Part shown: positions 36,083 through 44,508 of the stretch, piece after piece
Layout of the letters: each line of letters begins with the position of its first letter
How positions within the stretch are numbered: position 1 is the stretch's first letter
NCBI RefSeq assembly: GCF_000179615.1
Contig: NZ_AEDD01000007.1
Coordinates: 1-64,000 of the forward strand
DNA: 64,000 bases
Reading direction: 5' to 3'
Source of the DNA: Paenibacillus curdlanolyticus YK9
Lineage (GTDB): Bacteria; Bacillota; Bacilli; Paenibacillales; Paenibacillaceae
The notes under the pieces: generated by a model
What the model saw: only the letters and a program-made list of their open reading frames with translations
The model's database searches: none
Told to the model about the DNA's origin: nothing
Program-made: the position numbers and the translations under genes

Positions 36083-36961
36083 ATGCTAAAAGAACATGAA
36101 CTGCGCGGAATCTATGTCCCTGTTGTCACCCCTTTTATGCCGGGCGGAGAGCTCGATATTACATCCTATCACCAACATCTGGGCGGATTGCTGCGCCATG
36201 ATATTCAAGGTCTCGTCTTAAATGGTACGACTGGCGAATCGCCCACGGTTGCTTGGGAAGAGGTTTCACGTCTTATGCAAGCGACCTTGCTGTGCATGAA
36301 CCAGCATCAAAGGAAAATCCCAGTTGTCATCGGGACAGGAACGAACGATACAGCCTCATCCGTCAGAAGGACGGCGCAGGCAGGCGAACTCGGCGCCGAT
36401 GCGGTTCTCGTCGTTGTCCCGTACTACAGCCGTCCTTCGCTGGAGGGCATCATCGCGCATTACCGAGCGGTCGCGCAGGTCGGCGTTCCCGTCATCGTCT
36501 ATGAGATTCCAGCTCGAACTGGCGTGCGGATCGACGCCCACACGATGCGCACCCTTCTGGATATTGACGGCGTAATCGGCCTCAAAGACTGCTCCGGCGG
36601 CATCGAGCTCGTCTCCGACTTAACCACAAACAAGGATTGCAAGCCGATTATGTGCGGAGAGGACCAATACTTCCACGCGATGCTATGCGAAGGAGCAAGC
36701 GGCGGCATGCTGGCCTCAGCAAATGTCGATACGGATGCCTTCGTGCAGGTTTACCGCCTTGCCGCCGAAGGGCAGCTCCATCAGGCGCAGGCCGCATTTG
36801 ACCGGCTGCTGCCGCTCATTCATTCGTTATTCAAAGAATCCAATCCCGCACCTCTAAAATGGCTGCTAGCCCAGCGGGGCATTCTCTCCTCCGATACGCT
36901 CCGTCTTCCGATGATGCCGATCTCCGGAACGCTTCAGTCCGAAATGTCAGCGCTGCTCTGA
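36083..36961 (+). CDS. Dihydrodipicolinate synthase family aldolase
   Basis: 292 residues from the ATG behind AGGAGG (seven bases). It is a class I aldolase TIM barrel. Active-site elements are NGTTGESP (Thr-Thr pair), YEIPARTGVRI (Tyr and Arg) and the Schiff-base Lys in IGLKDCSGG. The conserved Arg in PARTG fits true 4-hydroxy-tetrahydrodipicolinate synthase, but a divergent LysR regulator and isolation from other lysine genes are more typical of catabolic family members (sugar-acid or N-acetylneuraminate lyases). I leave the reaction open. Confidence 0.88.
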   Translation: MLKEHELRGIYVPVVTPFMPGGELDITSYHQHLGGLLRHDIQGLVLNGTTGESPTVAWEEVSRLMQATLLCMNQHQRKIPVVIGTGTNDTASSVRRTAQAGELGADAVLVVVPYYSRPSLEGIIAHYRAVAQVGVPVIVYEIPARTGVRIDAHTMRTLLDIDGVIGLKDCSGGIELVSDLTTNKDCKPIMCGEDQYFHAMLCEGASGGMLASANVDTDAFVQVYRLAAEGQLHQAQAAFDRLLPLIHSLFKESNPAPLKWLLAQRGILSSDTLRLPMMPISGTLQSEMSALL

Positions 36962-37131
36962 ATCTAAGACAGCATGCTTTCAGTTCCAGCACTTGCTTCA
37001 AGTTTCGCCCCCACAGGCGCGACAATCACTATTTCGCCATGCGGTTGCCGGCTGGTTACCACATGGACATAACAAAGTAACAGCCCTCCGTATTTACTAG
37101 TGCAGTGCAACCCCTTCTCTCGTCGCATATT

Positions 37132-37319
37132 CTAACGGACACCAGAGCCGCTATTTGGCCGAAAAGAGGCCTTTTAAAATTCTAACGGACACAGGAGACC
37201 TTATTTCCCGATAAACACCTTCCAAACCCAGCAAAAACATGAAATAGCGTCACTGGGGTCCGTTACACGCCACATACCGAGGTTTTGCACCCTATAACGG
37301 CGCTACTGTCCGTTAGAGC
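37132..37319 (+). repeat. MITE-like repeat, copy B (~188 bp)
   Basis: It starts CTAACGGAC and ends GTCCGTTAG (9-bp terminal inverted repeat). Long blocks are identical to copy A, for example AAAAACATGAAATAGCGTCA and GTCCGTTACACGCCA. Both copies have the same orientation. The rest of 36962-37366 shows no gene. Confidence 0.85.
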
Positions 37320-37366
37320 GGAAAACACCTGCTGCCGACACTCCACTCCAGCAGACGGATTCCTAA

Positions 37367-37413
37367 CAAAAAAACGTCCCACCGACCGGATGGTCGAGAG
37401 CGAGACGTTTTCC
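37367..37413 (-). terminator. Terminator of the iclR gene
   Basis: On the minus strand AAAACGTCTCG...GTGGGACGTTTTTTT forms a stem with an inner CGACC/GGTCG arm; it ends six bases before the stop codon is reached from below. Confidence 0.75.
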
Positions 37414-37418
37414 TTATA

Positions 37419-38180
37419 TTATCGCGCCATCGTTCCCATACGGGCGGCAGCCTCGATGACGGTCGGCGCGATTTCCTTCATCCGGTCCAGCGTAAGACGG
37501 CTGGACGGTCCCGATATCGACAAGGCGGCGACAAGCCGTCCATGGCGGTCAAAAATCGGTGCGGATACCGCCGCCGCGCCCGGCTCCCGTTCCTCCATGC
37601 TCGTGGCGTAGCCATGATGGCGAATCTCATTCATTTGGCATTCGAACATATGCTTGTTAACGACAGTTGGCTGAATCGACTCCAGCTCTCCCCATATTTC
37701 CGCTTGCGTCGCTTCGTCCGCGAAGGCAATGAGCACCTTGCTCGATGCGCCGACATACAACGGCAGCCTTGCCCCTACGGTTGCTACCCGTCGAACGGCC
37801 TGATTGCTCTGCACCGCTTGAATCCGAATCCGTTCCCCACCGTCGCGTACATATAGGCTCACCGTCTCGCCCAGCACATTACGCAGCCGCTCCATCTCCG
37901 GAAGCCAGATGACGGCCGGATCATCCGATGAGGTTAAATGCGCGGATAGCTCCCATACCCGGAAACCAAGCCGATATCGCTCCGTCGCGGGATCCCGCTC
38001 TACGAAGCCGCGATCCTCCAGCGTCGACAGCATGCGGTGAACCGTGCTTTTGTGTAAGCCGACGCGATCGGCGATTTCCGTCATTCCGAAGTCCGTTCCC
38101 GCTGTAAAACACTGCAAAATATCAAGCGCGCGCTCCACCGCGCGAACGGTCGATTTGCCCTCCTCTGCCACCTCGCACAC
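37419..38180 (-). CDS. IclR family transcriptional regulator
   Basis: 253 residues from a GTG at 38180; a GTG nine bases further in (38171) is better spaced from GGGAG and may be the real start. The N-terminal winged helix is clear (VERALDILQCFTAG; VGLHKSTVHRMLSTLEDRGFV), and the C-terminal effector domain ends with AALSISGPSSRLTLDRM. No catabolic gene is adjacent, so the target is unknown. An operator-like palindrome lies just upstream (38214) and also in the acnA leader. Confidence 0.92.
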   Translation of the reverse strand: MCEVAEEGKSTVRAVERALDILQCFTAGTDFGMTEIADRVGLHKSTVHRMLSTLEDRGFVERDPATERYRLGFRVWELSAHLTSSDDPAVIWLPEMERLRNVLGETVSLYVRDGGERIRIQAVQSNQAVRRVATVGARLPLYVGASSKVLIAFADEATQAEIWGELESIQPTVVNKHMFECQMNEIRHHGYATSMEEREPGAAAVSAPIFDRHGRLVAALSISGPSSRLTLDRMKEIAPTVIEAAARMGTMAR

Positions 38181-38213
38181 ACTCCCTTTTCCACCGATTG
38201 GCTGAAGACTGTA

Positions 38214-38230
38214 GTTTCGTACAATGAAAC
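38214..38230. promoter_or_regulatory. Operator-like palindrome upstream of iclR
   Basis: GTTTC-GTACAAT-GAAAC, 33 bases upstream of the iclR start. Probably an autoregulatory site; same GTTTC-N7-GAAAC form as in the acnA leader. Confidence 0.5.
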
Positions 38231-38328
38231 CTCATTGCACTTAGTATAACTAAGATTACGGCTAGCGTAAAGAAGATGGCCCTATTTTACAGCTATATTA
38301 CAAAGCGTTAACAAGTCGTCGACATCGA

Positions 38329-38357
38329 TTGACACTCTCGTACGAGGGTCATACGAT
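38329..38357 (+). promoter_or_regulatory. Promoter of the alpha/beta hydrolase gene
   Basis: TTGACA (38329-38334) and TACGAT (38352-38357) with a 17-base spacer, 48 bases ahead of the chosen start. Confidence 0.65.
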
Positions 38358-38405
38358 GGTAGTACCAATTTACTAAAGCGCTTCCATTGAGAGGGGATGT
38401 TCCGG

Positions 38406-39503
38406 ATGAGCAGCACCATTATTACGACACCATTGTCTGTCCCGAATCCGTTGGTTCCCGCCGTCCGTCCCGTTCCTCAGCACCAATCGCGTACGAGACA
38501 AGGGCGCCGCAGACACGCGCTGTTCGCTTCGCTGACTTCCATCGTCGCGTTATGCGTGCTAGCGGTCGTCGCATTCCACGGCTATATCGCCTGGATGCTG
38601 GCTCATCCCTACGTCGCCCCTCTCTATTCGAATCCTAAGGAGGCTGTCGGCCTCTCTTATGAAAATGTAAGCTTCCCAAGCCATAGCAACCGTACAACCG
38701 TCGGCGGTTGGTTCATTCCATCCGGCAAAGATGACGGCGACTCCTTCGGCGCCGTTGCGCAAACGGCTGCTGCGGAAACGCCGGCCATCGAGTCGAAGCG
38801 CACCGTTATTTTCAGCCACGGCTATGGCGCCAACCGCGAGGAAACATGGGTGCCCATGTATGACTTGGCAACCCTGCTGCATCGTTTGAACTACAATGTG
38901 TTCATGTTCGACTACGGCTATGCGTCCACGGACTACAAAGCGCCGGCAACAGGCGGTTATGAGGAATCCCAACAGCTTCTCGCTGCTGTCGATTATGTTA
39001 AATCCCGCGGTGCCGACGAGATCGTCGTCTGGGGCTTCTCGATGGGCGCCGGCACAGCGCTTCAAGCAGGGCTGCAAACCGATAAAATCGATGCGATGAT
39101 TCTCGACAGCCTGTTCCTTCCAAGTCCGGACACGCTGTTCCATAACGTAAAACAAATCCTGCCGCTGCCCAAATATCCGTCGCTGCCGCTCATCGAGCTT
39201 ATGCTTCCGGCTTTCACCGGCACATCGCTTAGCGGCATTCCAGCGAAGCAGGTGCTCTCGAAGGATTATCCGATCCCGCTGTTTATTATGCACGGGACGA
39301 ATGATGCCAAAGCGCCTTACGAAATTGCGGAGCACATCGCTGCCAAGCAAACGAACCCCCTATCCCGGGAATGGATTGTAGAAGGCGGCAAGCATGAACT
39401 GCTGTTCCAAGTCCATGCGAAGGAATATATTCAACGCGCGGCTTTATTCCTAGGCCAAGTGCATCAGCAGCATGTCGATGAAACGAGCTCGATTGTCCTT
39501 TAG
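38406..39503 (+). CDS. Membrane-anchored alpha/beta hydrolase
   Basis: 365 residues from the ATG nine bases after GAGAGGGG; the ATG at 38397 touches the ribosome site. A basic N-terminus and one membrane segment (about 37-60) anchor the enzyme facing outward. The hydrolase fold shows VIFSHGYGANREE (oxyanion region), the nucleophile elbow WGFSMGAGTALQAG, Asp in MHGTNDAKAPY and His in EGGKHELLF. It resembles the YqkD-like serine hydrolases; the substrate is unknown. Confidence 0.9.
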   Translation: MSSTIITTPLSVPNPLVPAVRPVPQHQSRTRQGRRRHALFASLTSIVALCVLAVVAFHGYIAWMLAHPYVAPLYSNPKEAVGLSYENVSFPSHSNRTTVGGWFIPSGKDDGDSFGAVAQTAAAETPAIESKRTVIFSHGYGANREETWVPMYDLATLLHRLNYNVFMFDYGYASTDYKAPATGGYEESQQLLAAVDYVKSRGADEIVVWGFSMGAGTALQAGLQTDKIDAMILDSLFLPSPDTLFHNVKQILPLPKYPSLPLIELMLPAFTGTSLSGIPAKQVLSKDYPIPLFIMHGTNDAKAPYEIAEHIAAKQTNPLSREWIVEGGKHELLFQVHAKEYIQRAALFLGQVHQQHVDETSSIVL

Positions 39504-39580
39504 TGCCATAAGCACGACATAGCGCCACGTTCTAGCGAATACATCTTAAGAGATGTTCATTGAACGAGGAGGCTGATGTC

Positions 39581-40789
39581 GTGCTTTTTGTATATGGTCC
39601 CCAAACGCCGATTCGCCTGCTAGAGGAAATTCGCGATTGGAAAAGGCAAGAAATCGAGCATGCAGCGATGATCCGCCGCTTCACGCCCACGCTGGAGCCC
39701 GAATTCAAGTGGCTGCTGAACGAATGGGAGCAGCCGCTGCGCGCAGCGGAACGCGTCGCTGACCGCTGCCTCAACGAAGCGCTGACGCGCAGCGATAACG
39801 CCGGCGACGGCTCTAGCTCCGCCATGACGCAGGCACAAGCCGATCTGCTGCTGCAGGCTTCTGCCTATCAATCGCAGAAGCTCGTCGAGCATCTGCTCCA
39901 CCTGATGGAGCGAAGCGCTTCGCTCGCCTCCGCGCCTGCCGCAAGGTCTTTCATCCTGCATGCCGTGCGAGAATCCAACGGCTTCTTAGGCTTACAGGAA
40001 ACGTACCGCTACTCGTATTCGCCTGAACAGGCGCTCGCGCAATCTGCAGAAGCGCTGAGAAACGCCGACAGGAGCAGCCATGCGGGCACGCAAGACATCG
40101 CTAATGCTGGGGATGACCCTCAGGGCGGTTCCGATGCAGATGCGGACCGGGCGCCAGTCGCCCAAGTGCCAATCGGCGGTCACAGGCTTCCTCCGCTGCC
40201 GTATCCGTACAACGCGCTTGAGCCTTATATCGATGAGAAAACGATGCGCATCCACCATGACAAGCATCATCAAAGCTACGTCGACGGCTTAAACAAAGCC
40301 GAGCGCGAGCTTGAGGAGGCACGCCGCTCCGGCAACTTTGACCTCGTCAAGCACTGGGAGCGCGAGCTTGCGTTCAATGGCGCCGGCCACTATTTGCATA
40401 CGCTGTTCTGGAACGTTATGGCCCCGCATGCAGGAGGTCCCGCGATCGGTCCTCTCGGCGCGCAAATCAAGCATGATTTTGGCAGCTTTGAGGCGTTCAA
40501 GAAGCAGTTTTCCGAAGCGGCAGCCAAGGTCGAGGGCAGCGGCTGGGCCATCTTGGTATGGAGCCCGCGCAGCCGCCGCCTTGAAATTTTGACCGCCGAG
40601 AAGCATCAGAATTTGTCCCAATGGGATGTCGTGCCGATCCTGCTGTTAGATGTTTGGGAGCATGCGTACTATCTCAAGCATCAAAACAACCGTGCCGACT
40701 ACATTAAGGATTGGTGGAACGTCGTAAACTGGCCTTATGCGAATGAGCGGTTCGAGAAAGCAAGCAAGCTTGTCTGGGAGCCGTTCTAA
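39581..40789 (+). CDS. Fe/Mn superoxide dismutase with long N-terminal extension
   Basis: 402 residues starting at GTG eight bases after GAGGAGG. The longer TTG form at 39560 contains the ribosome site itself and is wrong. Residues about 1-135 form a predicted helical bundle (EIRDWKRQEIEHAAMIRRF; QSQKLVEHLLHLMERS), DUF2935-like in appearance. A low-complexity Asp/Gly/Ala linker (about 150-185) leads to a complete SOD domain with the four metal ligands ([29 protein letters not shown]). Extended SODs of this kind occur in Bacillus (SodF). It is convergent with asbF. A second, ordinary SOD is at 63073. Confidence 0.92.
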   Translation: MLFVYGPQTPIRLLEEIRDWKRQEIEHAAMIRRFTPTLEPEFKWLLNEWEQPLRAAERVADRCLNEALTRSDNAGDGSSSAMTQAQADLLLQASAYQSQKLVEHLLHLMERSASLASAPAARSFILHAVRESNGFLGLQETYRYSYSPEQALAQSAEALRNADRSSHAGTQDIANAGDDPQGGSDADADRAPVAQVPIGGHRLPPLPYPYNALEPYIDEKTMRIHHDKHHQSYVDGLNKAERELEEARRSGNFDLVKHWERELAFNGAGHYLHTLFWNVMAPHAGGPAIGPLGAQIKHDFGSFEAFKKQFSEAAAKVEGSGWAILVWSPRSRRLEILTAEKHQNLSQWDVVPILLLDVWEHAYYLKHQNNRADYIKDWWNVVNWPYANERFEKASKLVWEPF

Positions 40790-40857
40790 CCCTACACGCA
40801 CGCGCGCAGCGCGCAGGGTGTACGCGACAACCTTGCCTGAATCCGAACGAAACAACG

Positions 40858-40907
40858 AGCGGCTTCGACGCCTACTCCGCCAACGGACGGATAGCGCCAA
40901 AGCCGCT
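40858..40907. terminator. Hairpin between convergent sod and asbF genes
   Basis: AGCGGCTT (40858) pairs with AAGCCGCT (40900), with GACGCC/GGCGC inside. T-runs are weak on both sides, so termination is only likely. Confidence 0.4.
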
Positions 40908-40967
40908 ATTTATGATGCCTCTTCTCAGTCCTCGCAAATTGCACATGCATATGCAATTGCTTATCGC

Positions 40968-41867
40968 TTATTCAGAAACCGACGCGGGCTGCAATCGCCC
41001 TTCATTCGTACTCGACTGATCGCCGTTGCCATCGCCGTCGACCGTTAACTGGCGGAGCCATGCAGCGTCCGCCGCCAGCGTCTCGAACGGCTGCGCGCCG
41101 AACCATTCCAGCGAGCTGTAAAGCTCGCTATCGCCGATCGCGGCGATGATAGGCCGGAAGTCAAGCGCTCCGTCAGACAATGGAACCATGCCGGTTCGAT
41201 CGCTTCCCGACGCGTACACCTGAGCAGGCTCGAACACGTAGAGACGGTCAGCGGACGATACATTTTTGAGATGAAAATGATGCACCCATGGCTGCAGCTC
41301 CGCATACGCGGCAAGAACGTCATCGCCCGCCTCCCACAGATGCAGGAAATCGAGGTTGATGCCGAATGCGCCATGCCCGACCTCATCGATGAGCGTGCGA
41401 GCTGAAGCAAGATCATCCGACAACGTGCCAGGATGCGTCTCGGCGAGCAGCGTAACGCCATACTGCGCGCAAATATCGCTAAGCGCCCGAAGCCGCTTCA
41501 CGTACTCCCGCCGCATGTCGGGCGAAACCTTGCAGCTTGGCAGAGGGCCAGCGAACGTACGCAGGCGCGTCGTGCCATACCAGCGCGCGAGCGCCGCCAG
41601 CCGATGCGCTTTCGCCTGCGTTGCTGCGAAGCGCTCCTCCGTGGCGATGTCGAAGTAATCGCTAATCATCGCAATCCGCAGGCCATGCCCATGCATGAGC
41701 CGCAGCTGCTCCTTCGTCGCTTCGCGTTCCTCAGCCGTAGCCAGCCACTCGGCGTGTGCGCCCCACAGCTCAATGCCGTCGAATCGTTCGCGCAGCGCGA
41801 ATCGCACGATCGTTGCGAACGAGACGAGCGAGTGGCGGAACGAAATCGTGCACAAGCTTATTTTCAT
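40968..41867 (-). CDS. asbF: 3-dehydroshikimate dehydratase for 3,4-dihydroxybenzoate (AsbF)
   Basis: 299 residues; ATG behind GGAGG. It is a xylose-isomerase-like TIM barrel. Sequence such as MKISLCTISFRHSLVSF, FDGIELWGAHAEWL, LAETHPGTLSDDL, HHFHLKN and SLEWFGAQPF gives the metal Glu/His/Asp set. AsbF converts 3-dehydroshikimate to 3,4-dihydroxybenzoate (protocatechuate), the catechol of petrobactin. Last gene of the operon, 45 bases after asbE. The C-terminal ~20 residues are a polar tail not usual in the family. Confidence 0.92.
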   Translation of the reverse strand: MKISLCTISFRHSLVSFATIVRFALRERFDGIELWGAHAEWLATAEEREATKEQLRLMHGHGLRIAMISDYFDIATEERFAATQAKAHRLAALARWYGTTRLRTFAGPLPSCKVSPDMRREYVKRLRALSDICAQYGVTLLAETHPGTLSDDLASARTLIDEVGHGAFGINLDFLHLWEAGDDVLAAYAELQPWVHHFHLKNVSSADRLYVFEPAQVYASGSDRTGMVPLSDGALDFRPIIAAIGDSELYSSLEWFGAQPFETLAADAAWLRQLTVDGDGNGDQSSTNEGRLQPASVSE

Positions 41868-41912
41868 GCCAGCTGCCTCCTTCGGCTCTTCGACTCTTCG
41901 ATGCTCGGCTGC

Positions 41913-42914
41913 TTACGCCTGCCCGACAACGGTCCGAATCCGTTCGCCGGGCGCCAATTCCGCCTGCTTCCACATCCGGTACTGCCGGTCGATCTCGCTC
42001 TTAATCGAGAACTCGATTGCATCCGCCCGGTCCAAATGCCCGAGAATGTCCGGCAGCAGCGCCAGATCCTTCGTCATCGACAGCTTTACGCACATATATT
42101 GCACCGTGTGGAAAGCCTGCACGAGATCGCGAATCTCTTGGCACCACCGCTCGTAATTGTCTTCGGACAAGCCCAGCCGATCGCGGAAGAACATTAGCGC
42201 GTAATCGTAGCTGTATTTTCGGATAACGAGAATATTCAACTGCTGAACAGCAGACAGCAGCGTATCGAGCGTGCGCCCGCCGCGCCCCTCCGCCATGCTC
42301 ACGACGATGTCCCGCAGGCGCGAGACAAGCTCATTCTCATCCTTGCGCATCGTCGCTTCGTACAAGCCCGCAATCACATCAGGCGATGGATTTTCGATGC
42401 GTCCCGCATCGATCACATACCCGCCGCCATATTCATTGTGCAGGAACGCTTCCTTAATCCGTTCCTTAGGCAGATTGCCCTCCCACCGGAAATCCGGATC
42501 GAACATAAACCATTCGTCCTCATTGTCCGTCTTCGACAGCATCAGGAAATGCGGAAACGGCTTCGCTGCGAACTTGTTTTCACGCTCCGGCAGCATCGAC
42601 ATATCAATCTGGACGACGACATATTGGTCCTCCGTCTTGTTGTCCAGCAGGTTCAGCAGCAGCTGCCAGTTATGCTCCGCATTCCGGGTGAAATCGTACC
42701 ACTCTCGAATGCCGACCCCGAAGAACGCCCGATACCAATCGACAAAATGGTCATGGTCAGTGCGCGCCGAATAGTACGTGATGCGCCCTTCCTCCGTGAC
42801 ATCAAAATCAGAGTCCCACACGCCAAAATAAAACGGGCGATGATCGGCGCGTCCGCCCGCACGCCGCTTAATGATTTCGCAGAAGCAGCTGACGAGGCAA
42901 TGTACCTTAATCAT
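41913..42914 (-). CDS. asbE: AsbE-type 3,4-dihydroxybenzoyl transferase
   Basis: 333 residues, matching the petrobactin protein AsbE in length and in the N-terminal pattern KVHCLVSCFCEIIKRR followed by DHRPFYFGVWDSDF. AsbE moves 3,4-dihydroxybenzoate from holo-AsbD to a primary amine (spermidine or a citryl-spermidine in Bacillus). A Cys pair in the first 15 residues is present as in the family. The ATG overlaps the asbD stop by 4 bases. The amine accepted here is open because a diaminopropane pathway is encoded in the same operon. Confidence 0.9.
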   Translation of the reverse strand: MIKVHCLVSCFCEIIKRRAGGRADHRPFYFGVWDSDFDVTEEGRITYYSARTDHDHFVDWYRAFFGVGIREWYDFTRNAEHNWQLLLNLLDNKTEDQYVVVQIDMSMLPERENKFAAKPFPHFLMLSKTDNEDEWFMFDPDFRWEGNLPKERIKEAFLHNEYGGGYVIDAGRIENPSPDVIAGLYEATMRKDENELVSRLRDIVVSMAEGRGGRTLDTLLSAVQQLNILVIRKYSYDYALMFFRDRLGLSEDNYERWCQEIRDLVQAFHTVQYMCVKLSMTKDLALLPDILGHLDRADAIEFSIKSEIDRQYRMWKQAELAPGERIRTVVGQA

Positions 42915-43180
42915 GCGGCGCCTCCGTCCAACGGCTCCAGCCGCTCGATGAAATCAAGCAGCGAGCCTACTGTCGCAAATGCGCGCGCATCGACCTCTTG
43001 CTCCGGCACCCGCAGCGCGAGCTCACGCTCAAGCAATACGATCAACTGCAGCATCATAATGGAATCGATGCGCAGATCCTCATTCAGCCGGAGCGATTCC
43101 TCCAGCGCACCTGCCAGCTGCAGCTGCAGCTTGTCGCGCAGGAGCCTCTCTACTTGCTGTAACACCACGATCCGTTCCAT
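42911..43180 (-). CDS. asbD: Aryl carrier protein AsbD
   Basis: 89 residues. It has the carrier-protein site RIDSIMMLQLIVLLE with the Ser that takes the phosphopantetheine arm (about residue 39). Its small size, acidic helix pattern and place between the adenylating enzyme and the transferase fit AsbD. It carries 3,4-dihydroxybenzoate as a thioester. No phosphopantetheinyl transferase lies in the window. Confidence 0.92.
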   Translation of the reverse strand: MERIVVLQQVERLLRDKLQLQLAGALEESLRLNEDLRIDSIMMLQLIVLLERELALRVPEQEVDARAFATVGSLLDFIERLEPLDGGAA

Positions 43181-43185
43181 CTATG

Positions 43186-44508
43186 TTAAGCCTCGCTTTC
43201 TTGTTCCCTTGCCAGCATCGCACGGCTTACTTTGCCTGTTGCATTGCGTGGAATCGCGTCCACAATCCGTATTTCTGACGGCACTTTATAAGGAGGGAGC
43301 CCTTCCGCGCACCATGCCCGAATGTCGCTAGGCGTTAACCGATCCTGCTCGGCAGCATCAATCGTCACGAGCGCCAATGCCCGTTCCCCCATGATCGGAT
43401 GGCGGCCGCGGAAGACTACCGCTTCCTTCACGCCATTGCACTCGACCAGCCGCTCCTCCACTTCAAGTGGAAATACGTTTAATCCGCCTACGTTAATGAC
43501 ATCATCCAGCCGGGACATAAAATGCAGCCTTCCCTGCTCATCGGCATAGCCGAGATCGCCTGTTGCGATGCGGCGGCCAGTGCCGGCCACCTCTACGAAC
43601 AGCTCTTCCGCCGCAGCTTGGCCGCGGCCTGCCGTCACCGTCATATGCGACAGCGGCAACCCGAGGTCGCCGCAATGCTGCATCTGCGCAGCCAGCGAGA
43701 TGCATCCCGCTTCCGAGCAGCCATACTGTTGCATAACAGCAGCCGAAACGCTCGAAAGCCGCTCCAGCAGCGCGCCAGTCATCGGCGCGCCGGAGCTCAT
43801 CAGCCGATGGAATCGGAAGTCTTGCGGCGCCAGCGAGGAGATCACATGCAGCAGCAGCGGCACGCCATACACGAGATGCTCCGGCGTGTCGCGAATAATG
43901 CCCAGCGTCAGCTTCGGATTGGTCGCAGTTACGACGATTGGAGCCTTGCCGCGCGCGAATGCCGACAATACGCCGCTAATCAGCCCGTAAGCATGCGAGA
44001 CAGGCGCTAATACGATAGGCGAAGCATTCGCAGCTTCTCCCAACGATTCGTTATACGCCTTAACCTCGGCATCGACCTCTTCCCATGCCCGCTGGATGAG
44101 CTTTGGCGCACCCGTCGTGCCTGAGCTGAATTGAAGCAGCGACGGCTCAGCGGACACAGGCCCGCGCTCCCAGCCATTCGCCAGCTTGCCAGCAGCTTCG
44201 GACCAGTTGCCCGACACCTGCTCGGCAAGGCTGATGTAACCGTCCGCGCTTCCATAAAGCAGCACTTCACAGCCAGCATCGATCGCTCGCTGCCTCGCGG
44301 TCGCCTCCGGCGTCTCCGCATGCAGCAGCAGCGCAGATGCCCCCTGCTCCTTCACAATGAGCACCGCCCCGATCATGTCGATCGGATCTTGCAAGCAAAT
44401 CGCTAGGCGTTTGCCAGCGCACGCGCGAAGCGCGTTCGACTTGCGCAGCAGCGCCAAGCGGGCTTCGAACGAGCCTACTTGAACAGGCTCCCGGTTTATT
44501 GTAATCAT
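43186..44508 (-). CDS. asbC: 3,4-dihydroxybenzoate-AMP ligase AsbC
   Basis: 440 residues. It is an ANL-family adenylating enzyme: P-loop QFSSGTTGAPKLI, MQQYGCSEAG, GDLGYADEQG and the hinge SRLDDVINVGGLNVFP; the C-terminal catalytic Lys is in NATGKVSRAML. AsbC activates 3,4-dihydroxybenzoate and loads it on AsbD. The start overlaps the asbB stop by 4 bases. The choice of 3,4- rather than 2,3-dihydroxybenzoate rests on the neighbouring asbF. Confidence 0.92.
   Translation of the reverse strand: MITINREPVQVGSFEARLALLRKSNALRACAGKRLAICLQDPIDMIGAVLIVKEQGASALLLHAETPEATARQRAIDAGCEVLLYGSADGYISLAEQVSGNWSEAAGKLANGWERGPVSAEPSLLQFSSGTTGAPKLIQRAWEEVDAEVKAYNESLGEAANASPIVLAPVSHAYGLISGVLSAFARGKAPIVVTATNPKLTLGIIRDTPEHLVYGVPLLLHVISSLAPQDFRFHRLMSSGAPMTGALLERLSSVSAAVMQQYGCSEAGCISLAAQMQHCGDLGLPLSHMTVTAGRGQAAAEELFVEVAGTGRRIATGDLGYADEQGRLHFMSRLDDVINVGGLNVFPLEVEERLVECNGVKEAVVFRGRHPIMGERALALVTIDAAEQDRLTPSDIRAWCAEGLPPYKVPSEIRIVDAIPRNATGKVSRAMLAREQESEA

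Noticed and set aside
39560-39581. TTG start for the extended superoxide dismutase
   Set aside because: The GAGGAGG ribosome site lies inside this segment, so the GTG at 39581 is the real start.
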